Below are positions 21,664 through 33,218 of a DNA stretch of 64,000 nt, in pieces. The stretch is from positions 26,464,001-26,528,000 of the forward strand of contig CM066993.1 in the NCBI GenBank assembly GCA_033977485.1. Reading direction: 5' to 3'. The position numbers and the translations under genes were made by a program. Source of the DNA: Hydrangea macrophylla (lineage: Eukaryota > Streptophyta > Magnoliopsida > Cornales > Hydrangeaceae). The notes under the pieces are model-generated. The model was given only the letters and a program-made list of their open reading frames with translations, had not been told where the DNA came from and did not search any database. Each line of letters starts with the position of its first letter. Position 1 is the stretch's first letter.

Positions 21664-23403
21664 TCAGAGAGTGGTGCGGTAATCCCACAGAAGGGTCGGC
21701 AGTTTGTCAGCCCACAATCCTTTGGCGTTTTCGAGCCTAGTTTTGATGGATTCCAGGATTGTTCGATTCGTTACTTCGGCTTGATCGTTGGCTTGAGGAT
21801 GCTCGGGGGAGGAGTAGTGGTTTGATATCTCGTACCCCGAGCAAAACTGCTTGAATATCGGTGTGTCAAACTGCCTTCCATTGTCGCTGATCAGTACCCG
21901 GGGTATGCCTAACCTACTGAGGATGTTCCTTTCGATGAAATTCTCCATCTTCTTCTTGGTTATTGTCGCCAAGGGCTCGGCTTCTGCCCACTTAGTGAAA
22001 TAGTCCACAGCGATGATGGCGAATTTGACTTAGCCTTTTGCCATCGGAAGGGGACCGACGATATCAATGCCCCACTGAGCAATCGGCCAGGGGGTGAGGA
22101 TCGGTGTTTGGAGTTCTCCCGGGCGGTTGATCATAGGTGCATGTCTCTGACACTTGTCACATCGCTTAACATATTCTTGGGAATCCCGGGCCATCGTTGG
22201 CCAGTAATAGCTTTGCAACAGGGCCTTGCGGGAGAGTGCCCGGCCTCCAATATGGTTTCTGCACACTCCTTCATGTATTTCATGCAATATTCCCTGGATC
22301 TGAGTAGGGTGGACGTATCGGAGGTAGGGGATTGAGAAACCTCTTTTCCGTCTGGTAAGCTGCCGGTCGTAAGGAACATCATGATCGGGTCCATCCAGCT
22401 GGGCCCTAAAGCGACCGGGGCGACCTCCATGCCTCCTGAGCTGGCTACGCTGGGCTCGGGTAAATACTCTACCCTTATCCCGAGTAGGTCTGACTCAGAA
22501 GATGAGGCAAGGCGGGCTAACTGGTCGGCCCTCGTATTCTCTTCCCTCGGGATTTGTGTAATGGAGAAGCGCTTAAGCTTCTTTGAGACTGTTCGGGCGA
22601 GGGTTAGGTAGGCTACCATGTTGTCTTCCCGAGCTTCATACTCCTGATTGACTTAATTGACTACGAGTTGGGAGTCACTGTACCCCTGTACTTGCTGCGC
22701 ACCCATCGAGTTGGCTAACTAAAGCCCGACCAATAACGCTTCATACTCGACCTCGTTATTGGAGGCCTGAAACCCGAACCTTAGCGCGTATTCCAACTTA
22801 ATCCCATCGAGTGTAGTTAGGATGATCCCTGCCCCACTACCTTGTTTATTGGAGGACTCGTCCACGTAGAGTACCCAGGTCGGGGTACCAAATTGTAGAC
22901 CGGGTGGTAATTCAGGCAGGGTGAGCTCCTCGACCGGATCTTCTCGGTATGTGAACTCTACTAGAAAATCTGCTATGGAATGTCCCTTGATTGCCGTCCA
23001 GGGGCAGTAGATTACTTCAAATTCTTACCAACTCTAGTGCCCACTTGATGAGCCTTCCAGATGTCTTGGCCTGCTCAGGATCTGGCAGAGAGGCTGATCT
23101 GTGAGGACCACAATGACATGGGCTTGGAAGTATGGACGGAGTCTCCGACCCGAGGTGACGAGGGCAAAGGCAAGCTTCTCGATGCGAGAGTATCAGCTTT
23201 CGGCACCTTGGAGCGCCCGGCTTATATAATAAATCAGGAACTGTATCCCATGCTCCTCTCAAATGAGTGTCGAGCTTATTGTTGAAGGTGACACCGCCAA
23301 GTAAAGAAACAGTTCCTCCTTTGGAACGGGCGTTGAGAGCAGGGGAGGCGATGTCAAATATTTCCTGAGATCCTGAAACGCCCCTTCACACTCTTCCAAC
23401 TAT
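21664..23403 (-). pseudogene. Tat pol: RT end, RNase H and integrase
   Basis: Order on the minus strand: RT thumb/RNase H start (AFQDLRKYLTSPPLLSTPVP near 23380-23300); an RNase H-like segment NNEVEYEALLVGL and YSDSQLVV near 22780-22660; integrase zinc-binding H-H-C-C segment (HEGVCRNHIGGRALSRKALL to CDKCQRH, 22287-22130); catalytic core with D in WGIDIVGPLPMAKG, D in ISDNGRQFDT, and E in the helix after EHPQANDQAEVTNRTILESI; then LWDYRTT at 21664. Several stops and frameshifts (for example near 22025, 22730 and 23230) make it inactive. It is joined to the rest of pol across the solo LTR at 23404-26744. Confidence 0.85.
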
Positions 23404-23854
23404 TGTGGATATCACATTTTTCTTACTCACAGCTTCTTAAAATTTCTTCAAATTTCTAATTCAAATACGAGTCGCCACTTAATTTTTAGAAGAGAAATAA
23501 AGAAACCATTTTAAAAGCTAATTGATCTTTTTTGGAAACCAAAGTTTTCTAGGTCCGGGGATTATGGAATGAGAGGGAAAGGAGCCCAATGGACTAAAAC
23601 GGGCTCTCATCCTATCTCGCGATAGGCCTCTACTCAATATCTTTTTAATCGAATTATTAATCTAAACGTTCCCTTAACAAATACATATATATAGACATAC
23701 ATTTGCAAAAGCATGTCCAAAGGGTGTAAGATTGTTAATGGTAAAAATAGCATTCAAAACCACATAATCCAATTATCAAGCAATATGATATGCAATAGGG
23801 AACAAGAGAACTTACCCGGGATCTAGCCGCGAATATGATAACATGCAATGCATG

Positions 23855-24404
23855 CAAAAAAATACCTAAAAGGGGTCTCTATTTCGTATATACAAATAAA
23901 GTAAGACCTATTTCTAAGGTGTCGCACATGGAATAAAAAATCAATTAAAATCAAAGAATACAATGAAGTAGAGAAGGGTTGAGAAATCATACCTCAATAG
24001 CGCTACAAACAGAGGTTAGCCAACATGCCTTAATCAAGATATGGTATGAAATTCTAGATAACATCCTTAAATTTCTAGCTTAAATCTATCAAGTATGAAA
24101 GAATTTACATAATTATGAATTCCTTTGCAAAAAAATACCTAAAAGGGGGTCTCTATTTCATATATACAAATAAAATAAAACCTATTTCTAAGGTGTCGCA
24201 CATGGAGTCGAAAATCAATTAAAATCAAATAATATAATGAACAAGATAGGGGTTGAGAAATCATACCTCAATAGCGCTACAAACAGAGGGTTATTAGCCC
24301 ACATGCCTTAATCAAGATATGATATGAAATTCTAGATAACATCCTTAAACTTCTAGCTTAAATCTATCAAGTATGAAAGAATTTACATAATTATGAATTC
24401 CTTC
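23855..24404. repeat. Two-copy tandem duplication of about 270 bp inside the solo LTR
   Basis: The unit beginning CAAAAAAATACCTAAAAGGG and ending TTATGAATTCCTT occurs twice in direct succession (about 23855-24126 and 24127-24404). It has a few substitutions and small indels. Confidence 0.85.
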
Positions 24405-26283
24405 TAATTAGTTGGAAATACATCATTTCTATAGATATACAAGTCTCAACTAGGAGCCAATGTAATGTCCATATAGAGATGGTGTAGTCCCAACATGGTC
24501 AAGGAGCTCACAATTAGGTTCAATTAAGTGCAATTTAATCCCGACACAAAAAAGGATTCTAATTACAAGTATCAACCTACGTGGATGAATGCATATACAC
24601 GAACATGAATAAGGGTGCGCTATGAATTATTCATCGATTTGGATCATTTAGCCTCTAGATTTAAGCTTAATTAGCCATTATTAAAGTATGGTTTAAACAT
24701 TGGGTCATAAGAAAGTCATTTGAGCCATTATTTGCAAAGTTTATCAAATCTATAACAGAATTTCAGAAATTACAGAGAGCAGACCAGTCATTTGAGCCAT
24801 TATTTGCAAAGTTTAAACATTGGGTCATAGATCCCACAGTTTGATTTCAATGATTTTTTGACACAAGATGCTTCTATGAATCTAGTTTCTAACCCAAAAA
24901 GAAATATCAAAGATCAACGGTTCAATCTTTGGGAATCGGACCAAAACCATACATCACTCAGAAATTTACAACTCTCTGTCCAGAGATTTTGTTTGATTTT
25001 CTAAAAAGAGTAAATAAATCCGAATGAGTCTAATCTTTTTAGGAGATCTCATTAACACATCAAACTTCATAGAAAAAATTTATTTAAAGTCAAGAATTGT
25101 TGATTAAGGCTCTGATTTACTCATTTCAAGTAAGTGTTACTGTTCTGAAATTCTGGATAGATTATGGTTGCTTCACAAAACTCATGACCAAGCCATCTTA
25201 AACATGAAATCTCATCAAAACAAAAATCACGGTGGTAAAAATTTATGTTACTGACACTCTCCAATTGGTCTCATTCAATTTCAATGGGCCATTATTTAAT
25301 TAAAAATCTTTGATCAAAAGTAGTTTATGAATTCACTGCACCATTGTCGAGATCATCTTTTATTTGTTAACTCTACCTACCAAGCCTTGAAGATTGTCTT
25401 AACTCAAACTACTTCTCCTTCCACTTGATGGTTATTGGAGACTAAAGGCACTTATACTTATAGATTTCAATGGAGTATGGAGAGACTTCATGAAATCTCA
25501 AAATAATGAACCTAAACCATGGAGATAGATTTAGACTCATTGACCAAACATGCTAACATCAACCTTAATCCTCTTATAAATCATAAGTTTACAAGAAGAT
25601 AAAGGATTCCAAGTCAAGGGATTCAAGTAAGACATTGAAGGTCTCATGAATCCCAAAGTGACAAGCAAGAACAAAATGGAGATATAAGAGGTAGACTCAA
25701 ATGATAGTTCAAATTGAATTCATCTTAGAAGACTTATTTCTACGTTAAATCCATGGTAGTTTATGATCCAAATCAACAAGCATAAAATCAAAGTTCAATC
25801 ATAATTCAAGTGGAGTGTGATGAAATGAGCTGGGAAGAGACTTTTTGAAAATGTGTAAAAGGTCCTAAGTAGTTCTATGAATTAAGATTGAACCTAGATT
25901 AAAGATTAATTAGTCTAGAGTCCTCCAAATTATCCTCAACTTTTGTGATTTTGAAGGCCTTCCAAAAGGTTACTCAAGCTCTTCTTTCAACTTGCAAGTC
26001 CTTAATTTTCTCAATCTTCTCTAAGATTTTCTAACCATCAAAATTTGAGAGATTCAAAGTTCAAAAACAAAGAAGATTCAAGATCAAGATTCAAGCCTAA
26101 AAATTGAGATGCTTTTCAAGCCCAAGGTGGAGATTTTAGACCCTTCGTAATGGGATATTCATCCCCTATATACAGGCAAATTTTAAAGTGTTATTTTGGT
26201 AATTTCAGGGGTATAACCCTAATCCTGGATGTCCTTTTGATAGTACAAAACATACTATTTCAAAGCAGACTGCTACAAAAACA

Positions 26284-26540
26284 CGGCATTCAGTGGAGTT
26301 GGAAGCGGCACTCGGTAAGTGCCGGAACGGCACTCACTGATAGCCGGTGCGGCATTCACTGAATGTCGATGCGGCACTCAATGAATGCCGCGGACAACTC
26401 CGCAGACTGCCGTGTTTTCTGGATTTTCGATTTTCACGTCATTTGGTGTGTTTTTGCGACTGTCAGTGAATTTCGATACGGCACTTACTGACTGCCGATC
26501 TGACAATCAGGGAGTGCCGCAACGGCATCGCGTGACTGCC
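26284..26540. repeat. 22-bp phased array of CGGCA...TGCCG hairpins
   Basis: Units start at 26284, 26306, 26328, 26350 and 26372, exact steps of 22 bp. Most units after the first are small inverted repeats such as CGGCACTCAATGAATGCCG. Less regular units follow at about 26391-26412, 26478-26496, 26499-26518 and 26522-26540. The array lies 204-460 bp from the minus-strand LTR start and upstream of TATATA at 26167-26172. Confidence 0.85.
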
Positions 26541-26744
26541 GCAGACTATGCCATGTGTCGTTTTCTTCTATCCTTCCCTTTTCCCTATATTTTCTTCCTT
26601 CTTTCTTTTTGTTTGAATTGAAGAGCATTTCAAAGAAGCTTGAATCACCCTGGAAGCCTTAGGGTTGTTTAGACATTGTCATCATCGGACTTGGAGGTAA
26701 TGCTCCCCTAAATTTGATGACTGGTCAAAATCGGGGTGTCTACA

Positions 26745-28011
26745 ACCATTGAAACGCTTTGCAGAGGATCTCTAAAAACGGCAAGCACCGGTCGGTAGCC
26801 GGGAAACGAATCGGTTCAGCGCGGCCACCCGTCCGGCTAGGCTCTGGACTTTTTGGTTGACCTAGGCAACCGCATGTTGATGATAACTTGAATTTTTTCG
26901 GGGTTCGCCTCGATTCCCCGTCTACTGACCAAATGTCCCAGGAACTTCCCGGACGAGACTCCAAAGGTGCATTTAGTCGGGTTCAACCTAATCCGATATT
27001 TTCTTAAGATGCTGAAGGCCTCGGCCAAGTGCTCGAGATGGTCGAGCTCGTCTCGGCTTTTGACCAGGAGGACGTCGACGTACACCTCCATCGATTTCCC
27101 GATCAAATCTCTGAACATGTGATTGACCAGGCCAACAAGTTGCCCCGGCGTTTTTAAGGTCGAAGGGCATTACCCTGTGGTAGTATGTCCCCTAGTCAAT
27201 GATGAAAGAAGTTTTGTCTTCATCGCCCGGGTACATGCGGATCCCCTTCGTTTTTGCTTGACCGAACGGGAATCTGGGTCCACATTTAGCTGATGGGGCA
27301 TGACTTGGGGATCGATTCTTGGCATGTCCTTATGGCTCCAAACAAAGACATCTTGGTTTTCTCTCAGGAACAAGATTAGCCTTTCTCTAAGGTCTGGTTC
27401 TAGGAGAGCGCCGATGCTGATAGACCGATCGGGGAACTGGGGATCTAGGGTCACTTGGTTAAGCTCTTCGCATGGGCCGACCCTGTCCTTAGCTTCCCTT
27501 GGATCCATCTCCTGCACATTCAACGTTTTCGTATTGGCTTCTCTACGCAGGGAGCTAACGTAACAGCTCCGGGCGGTTGCTTGATCTCCTCTCAGGCTTC
27601 CCGGACCCTTGGGGGTCGGGAACTTGACAATCAACTGTACGTCGACACAACCGTCTTGGGTTTGTTTGGCCTGCCAAGGATGACGCTATATGCGGATGGA
27701 GCTTCCACAACCACGAAGTTCGCCATGACCGAGACGTGCTATGGGTAAGCCCCCATCAAGACCGGTAACTCTATCATTCTGAACGGTTGCGTGCTTGAGC
27801 CGTTGAATCCCACCAGAGGGGCTGCCACCGGTTGGAGACGGTCCTTGGATATCCCAAAGTGATCAAAGGCTGAGGTAAACAAAATATCCGAGGAACTGCC
27901 CGTGTCTACTAACACCCTTTTAACCGTGTAATTGGCTATGGAGATAGTCACTACCAGCGGGTCATCGTGAGGACAATGTAGGTCTCTTATGTCGTCGGAT
28001 GAGGATGTCAA
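26745..28011 (-). pseudogene. Tat pol: protease and reverse transcriptase
   Basis: Protease is seen as VLVDTGSSSDILF within 28011-27739, the retropepsin active-site loop. RT follows: FLRENQDVFVWSHKDMPRID and PHQLNVDPDSRSVKQKRR in 27634-27170, then frameshifts. In 27118-26837, MEVYVDVLLVKS stands where YVDD is expected, so one catalytic aspartate is replaced by valine. RLNPTKCTFGV and FLGHLVSRRGIEANPEKIQ are intact. The frame ends at 26745, the insertion point of the solo LTR. Multiple frame breaks show that it is non-functional. Confidence 0.85.
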
Positions 28012-28095
28012 CGCATCGGTCGGTGGGGAGTTGGCAGATTGGACCTGCAGGACATGCGCTCGGGATGTCTGAGCATGTCTCTTCCTTGCCGACTG

Positions 28096-29760
28096 TTAGT
28101 CCCCTCCGCCCGATGTTCCTCCAGATATTACCTTGACGCCACCGAGGGGTTGCGGCTGCTCGGGAGCTCTGGTATCCGGCCGTGGTCGCTTGTCTGAAGT
28201 GACAAAATCGGCGAGATGACCCTGCTTGATGAGCTTTTCGATGGCAATCTTAAGCTTGAAACAATCTTCGGTGCCGTGACCATGATCCTTGAGATATCGG
28301 CAAAACATGTCCCGGTTTCTTTTCTCTGGTGGGCTCTTCAGCTTTGCCGGTTGTTTAAGTGACCTTTGAGCCTCAACGGTGGCCATGACTTCATGGATAG
28401 GCCGGAAAAGAGGTGAAGGTAATTGGGGCCTGATCTTGACCGCCTCGTTGCTGATTCTGCTTCAGCTTCTTTCCCAAGCCCCTCTCAGGGCCTTCGCGCT
28501 TCCGTTTGGATTTCGGGGACTCATCTCTTGCCAAGTTGGCGCATTTGGACATCGGGAATTCTTCCGTGTCAATGTATTTCCCTACCCTCTCCGAGAGTTC
28601 AACCAGGGTGGCCGGCCAGTCATAATGGAACGACGTTGCAAACTTGGTGTGCTGAACCCCCGAGCAAAAGACTGTGATTGCGACCGTTTCGTTCAAGTTG
28701 CGAATCTGAAGCTTTTGTTGGTTGAAACGGTCAACATAATCTTTCAGGTATTCTCCCTTGCGTTGTTTGACAGCCAGCAATTGGGTATCCGGTTGTGACC
28801 GATCGACTATCTCCACGAACTGGCTGACGAAGAGCTTGCTGAGCGCCTTGAAAACGTCGACCGTTCGAGGTTTAAGGGCATGGAACCACTGTGCAACTAG
28901 CCCTTTGAGAGTGCTACAAAAGGCCAGGCAGAGCAGTCCGTCGGCACTGGTTACAAGAGCCATCTGAGCCTTGTAAGTCTGGACATGATCGACCAAGCTC
29001 CCTGAACCGTCTTAAGAATCGACATGTGGTTGTTTAAATTTCCTCGGGATGGGAAATCCTGTGATCCGGATGGTGAAGGGTGACTCAGTCTCAGTGTTGA
29101 TGTGGTCATGACCTGCCTTGCGCCTTAGTTTCTCGGTTTGTTTCTGCAGGTCCTCGATTTGGGCCTTGACGTCCTCCCGATCGGTCCGCTATTCTGAATA
29201 TTGGCGATAGGTTTGATCGGACGAAGACGCCTCCTCTTCAATGTGCGCCGTCCTTAGGGACAAGGTTCGGCTACGACTCCAGTTGATCGTATGCCTAAGA
29301 TCGTTCCGGCTTTTAGCCGGACGATCCTGGGCTTATTCCCAAGTCTGTTGTTCTTGCCCATCCCCTCTGGCAGTGCGTCTCTTATTGATGATATCTCGGG
29401 CATCACCCTTGCGATTTAAACTGGCTCGGGAACGTTGCCGAGTTCTTATGGGATCCCTTCCACGTTCATCGTTCCCGGGTTGTCTAATTGCCTGGGAGGC
29501 CAGTGCAGTACGGGTACTTCGTCGGGTCGGCTCGGGGATCCGAGCATGCTCGTCATTCCCATCCTGTACCTCGGTTTGCTAAGGCTTATCCTGCCGGGCC
29601 AGCAGAACTTCATCTGCCACTAAGTTTGAAGCTGGCTCTCCAGAAGCTAAGCCAGTGCCACGGTGACCTGCTCTTGAGTCATGGAGGCGGCCGATTGCCC
29701 GGCCTGCGAATGCGCGTGGCCCGTCGGAGCTGCAGTCTTCTTACCTTTCCTCGACGGCAT
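28096..29760 (-). pseudogene. Tat gag
   Basis: Starts ATG at 29760 (MPSRKGKKTA), close after the PBS, matching the MPPKKG start of gag in elements A (50838) and B (60419). A stop occurs within the first 45 codons, with more near 29580, 29430 and 29010. The core at 28996-28391 is clean: VDHVQTYKAQMALVTSADGL, FNQQKLQIRNLNETVAI, FCSGVQHTKFATSFH, VELSERVGKYIDTEEF, the Retrotrans_gag pattern also in A and B. The 28386-28096 part contains FCRYLKDHGHGTEDCFKLK, the usual C-terminal motif of Tat gag before protease. Confidence 0.8.
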
Positions 29761-29802
29761 GTTGATCACTCACAGATTTGTTTTGGAGAAAGCTTGTCGT
29801 TT

Positions 29803-29821
29803 CCCACAAACGGCGCCAAGC
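29803..29821 (-). other. Primer-binding site of the Tat element
   Basis: On the minus strand directly after the 5' LTR end: GCTTGGCGCCGTTTGTGGG, the Gypsy Tat-type PBS also seen after the 5' LTRs of elements A and B. It fixes the element's orientation. Confidence 0.85.
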
Positions 29822-30457
29822 TGATGATGCTAAAATTTGGTTAAAGATAAATGAGAGCGGATTAAGGAGAGACAGACTAGTTTTTGGTATGTGGTTCGGT
29901 CCTGTTAATGAAGGAACCTACGTCCACGTGGTGTATCGGAGCACCTGCACTATGATATAAACGACACCAGGGGTCAATGGTGAACCAACAAGCTTGGAAC
30001 TACCAGTCATCGGCCGGGTAGAGTGTGCGCTGTTTAGAAATAGCAATTCTCTAGAGTAGGAATGTGATCCCCTTCAATGGGGATGAGTGATCTCTTTTAT
30101 AGATGGAAGAGACCACCCGTACAAAGCAAGTGAGCTGATTAGGAAGCTCAATCTATTTACAATTGCCCAACACAAATCATGGGAGTTCGCTAAGTAGATT
30201 AGGAAACAACTTGAACTTCCCTTAATCTTCTAGCTGAGATAGGAAATTGTTTGGAGTCTTGTGGAGCAAGTCACGAGACATGCTCGGGCTGCACTTACTA
30301 GATGATGGACCCGTACCGTACTCCCGAACTGTGAGCCCAAGGCGGTCTTGGCCAGACAGCCTGGGACGGCTGAACAGCAGGCGCCCTCTCCGAATGACTT
30401 GGCATTTCCTTGCTGAGGTGGCGATTTGACTTTAAGCTGATATTTTTGCACCTATCA
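29822..30457 (-). repeat. 5' LTR of the Tat element
   Basis: Pairs with 9122-9764. On the minus strand it begins TGATAGGTGCAAAAATATC and ends AGCATCATCA. The ends resemble those of A and B LTRs (TGATACACCC...GGCATCATCA). Confidence 0.9.
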
Positions 30458-31222
30458 CCAGTACTGAAAGAATTGTGAAATTTTTAGCCAAAAAAAAAAA
30501 TTATGAAATTTCACAAAGTTTGTGAAATTTCACCAAAAAAAAAAAGTGTTCTAACAAATATTGCAAAAAAAATTTACAAATTTGAGCATTCATATCGATA
30601 TGCAACTTATTTTTTGCATAAAGTCTAAATTTTTACAACCTACTCAACGAGATCTATCAAACAAGTACTATAGTTGATATCAAAATCTGGAAAAAAAAAA
30701 TTGTTGAGTAACTTCACTGACTTTTTTTTGATAAATTTCTAAAAAAAAAGTGTTTAAAAAAATAAAAATAAAAATAAAAATAAAATAAAATAAAAAACCT
30801 CCATTCCAACGAAGAATCTATGACAAGTCTGTGGTGGATCGGTGCACTGGTGGCCGGATCTGCTCGTGAAAATACTTATGGCACTGGCTTGTGGACGCCG
30901 ATCTGCTCGTGGTGATGGCGGTTGATCTGGAATTGCTAGTGGTTGGAGGAGACAGATCTCACCAGATCTGGCTATGCGACCGCGTGATCTAATTCGTGAT
31001 TGGGATGGTGAAGTCCGACGAAAATGAGAGAGACTGAGGAGGTCGCTGTGGTGGTAGATCTAGAAGAGTTAGATCCAAACCAGAGATGGAGTTTGCAAAA
31101 AAAAAAAAATAATAATAATAATGGCCAGAGGTGCAATGGTGCTGGATGGAGGCGCGATGAAAAGTGGTTGAAGGTGCGATGGATGTGGCCGGAGGTGCGA
31201 TGAAAGTGGTCGGAGCTCCGAT

Positions 31223-31223
31223 C

Positions 31224-31268
<45 letters not shown>
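31223..31268. repeat. (TC)n microsatellite
   Basis: About 23 uninterrupted TC units. Confidence 0.9.
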
Positions 31269-31270
<2 letters not shown>

Positions 31271-31616
31271 GAACACTTTGGTTTTGTGTGTATTAATCTA
31301 GAAAGGGGTACATTGATCATAAAATGTGTCATTTATTGGATAAAAGGACTTATATTTATTAATGTCCACTAATCGTGCATTTATCTCCAAAAAAACCAAA
31401 TAATTTTCCTAACTTGGAATTTAATACTAAATTTCTGATATTTTTTTTTTTACTATTTTTCGAATCCCTATAATTAATCTCTCACTAGAATTAATATAGA
31501 TATATATATATATGTATAATCACTTTTTTCCTAATCACTTTTTTCCTTTTCTCTCTCTCTTTCCTTATCACTCACCCTCTTTCTCTCTATCTCTTTACAT
31601 ACATGCATACGTATAT

Positions 31617-31809
31617 ATATAGGGAGAGGAACTAAAGTGAACTGAGTTGAGTGAACTTACCCAGTGAACTGGATTTTAAACCTAAACGAACCCGCGGAAC
31701 ATCAGGGCACGCAGGTCAACGGGACAGCCCGCGGGTTCTTTTAAACTTAAAATCCAATTCACTGGATAAGTTCACTCAACCCAGTTCACTTTAGATCATC
31801 TCCCTATAT
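31617..31809. mobile_element. Foldback MITE
   Basis: The left arm TATAGGGAGAGGAACTAAAG continuing to about 31685 is the inverted complement of the right arm (about 31738-31809), with few mismatches. The loop includes GAACCCGCGG/CCGCGGGTTC. Flanks are (TA)-rich so the TSD is ambiguous. No coding capacity. Confidence 0.75.
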
Positions 31810-32400
31810 ATAATCTCATCAATATCTAATCCATCTAATCTGTTTTAATATATATATATATATATATCTCCAAATACACACATGATACAAGCTAAATTAA
31901 TTAACTAAAATAATAGCACTATATTGTACATAAAATAATAGCACTATATTGTACATAAAATAACGATACCTCTAACAAACTTACATACATAAAATTTGTT
32001 AGCAAAAAAATATGTACATTAAATTTAAAATATTTTTCCATGCATCGATTCTAGTATATATTGGTTTTGACGTAAATGTAGTTGATAGAAAAATAAAATC
32101 AGGTTTTGATAGCTTTAATTAAGTCCACTCATTCGTTTATAGGCTACTCTTCTGCAACAAAAAGCTGACTAACATTTTATGCTCCTACCAACTACCAAGA
32201 AACCAGGGTAGTATATAGGAAGAGGTTTGAATTAAAATCATCAGATGCATGATACAACCAAATTACTAGAATATATCATACAATTTTCCAGTATTTCAGT
32301 AAGTATTGAAATATACAAGGGAATAAATAAATTACAGGGACGACAACAAATAAATTTTGTTCTCAATTAAACAATTTCGACTATAGCATAGGGGCACCAA

Positions 32401-32963
32401 ATTAAATGAGGACTCGAAATGTAATGTTCTGCGCCTGAGAGCACAAAAGTATAGTCTAGAGAGCACTTAACTAGGCACAAATGTACTGTTTGGAAACGGT
32501 TTCCATACATAATAACACACTTGATATATCATCATAAAATATACAAAGCACACCACCACTTCAAAAGTGAGGTGCACATTTCTGAGAACATTCTCTTCTG
32601 CATATGATAAGTCTCTTCTCTGCTGCCCTCATATTTATTTCCCATTACTCCATCCACATGATTCACATTCCTTCCTAATAGTGTCTCCATATATAACCAA
32701 CAACAAAGTCGATGAACGCCTAACCCCATCAGCCTCATGGAGAAACCGATGACCCAAGAAAAAGGGCTGGAAATATATGAACCCCCAAAAACAATTATGC
32801 TGGTATTCCCACCCAAAGAGTAAATTCAAACACCAATCTCTACTAACAAACAAATACAAATTTTCAACCATAACCATAAGGACGATGAATACTCAAAACA
32901 TTCTTACTCCCATTTTTCCTCTTTATTTGCAAGCCAAATCCAAAGCAACTCACACAATTAAGT
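32401..32963 (-). other. Patellin 3' UTR and downstream region
   Basis: Sequence after the patellin stop codon (32964-32966). It contains no domain-bearing ORF. The 3' UTR end is not defined by sequence alone. Confidence 0.4.
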
Positions 32964-33218
32964 TCAATCAGAGTAAGGTTTGACCTTGTACCTGTACAGA
33001 AACTTTTTCTTCTTGGAAGTAGGGTTGTCAATAGTGAGGACTATTTTACCAAATTCAATGATTTTGAAGCTGTTACAAACCACTGGTTCATCAGTAGGTG
33101 CCATCTTAGTAGCCTTCTGTATGATCACTGCATATCCACCTTTATCATTGGGTACATATTCAGCTCCATAGCTCACTTCCCAACCAACTACCCTTAGTTC
33201 CCACACGATCACGCATTT
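32964..33218 (-). CDS. PATL: Patellin exon 4 (last), 13.8 kb from exon 3
   Basis: Codes KCVIVWELRVVGWEVSYGAE through DEPVVCNSFKI and LTIDNPTSKKKKFLYR to the stop, the C-terminal half of GOLD. Acceptor CTGCAG ends at 33219. It is in frame with exon 3 and completes a domain that exons 1-3 leave half-built, which supports the long intron. Confidence 0.92.
   Translation of the reverse strand, partial: KCVIVWELRVVGWEVSYGAEYVPNDKGGYAVIIQKATKMAPTDEPVVCNSFKIIEFGKIVLTIDNPTSKKKKFLYRYKVKPYSD

Larger units (their letters stand above)
23404..26744 (-). mobile_element. Solo LTR nested in the Tat pol
   Basis: Plus-strand ends TGTGGATATC and GGGGTGTCTACA give TG...CA termini, and the minus strand begins TGTAGACACCCCG. 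Flanking pentamers ACTAT (23399-23403) and ACCAT (26745-26749) are a TSD with one mismatch. Pol reads across the site when it is removed (CKAFQW before, EECEGAFQDL after). At 3.34 kb it has no ORF with retroviral motifs and no second LTR pair. It carries a tandem duplication (23855-24404), a hairpin array (26284-26540) and TATATA at 26167-26172. GAGTCGCCACTT near 23470 is shared with the LTR at 53395. Confidence 0.8.
9122..30457 (-). mobile_element. Tat-lineage Gypsy retrotransposon with antisense gene, carrying two nested insertions
   Basis: LTRs at 9122-9764 and 29822-30457 start TGATGATGC and end CCTATCA on the plus strand, flanked by a perfect 5-bp TSD CCAGT (9117-9121, 30458-30462). A PBS beginning TTGGCGCCGT adjoins the right LTR, so transcription is minus strand with the 5' LTR on the right. 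Order on the minus strand is gag (29760-28096), PR-RT (28011-26745), RH-INT (23403-21664), then an antisense spliced gene on the plus strand (10158-20459). Nested insertions at 11499-19244 and 23404-26744 account for 11.1 of 21.3 kb. Without them the element is about 10.2 kb, normal for Tat. All reading frames carry stops or frameshifts, so it is inactive as sequenced. Confidence 0.9.
30463..32400. other. Intergenic DNA between the Tat element and the patellin 3' end
   Basis: AT-rich sequence with A-runs, a GATCTG/GGTGG-rich low-complexity stretch (30830-31010) and a (TC)n microsatellite at 31223-31268. There is a MITE at 31617-31809 and (TA)n near 31849-31867. No gene recognised; short ORFs here are low-complexity. 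Confidence 0.5.

Noticed and set aside
26284..26390. Regular 22-bp repeats suggesting a CRISPR array
   Set aside because: Plant nuclear LTR context, no long unique spacers, no cas genes. The units are small palindromes in an LTR.
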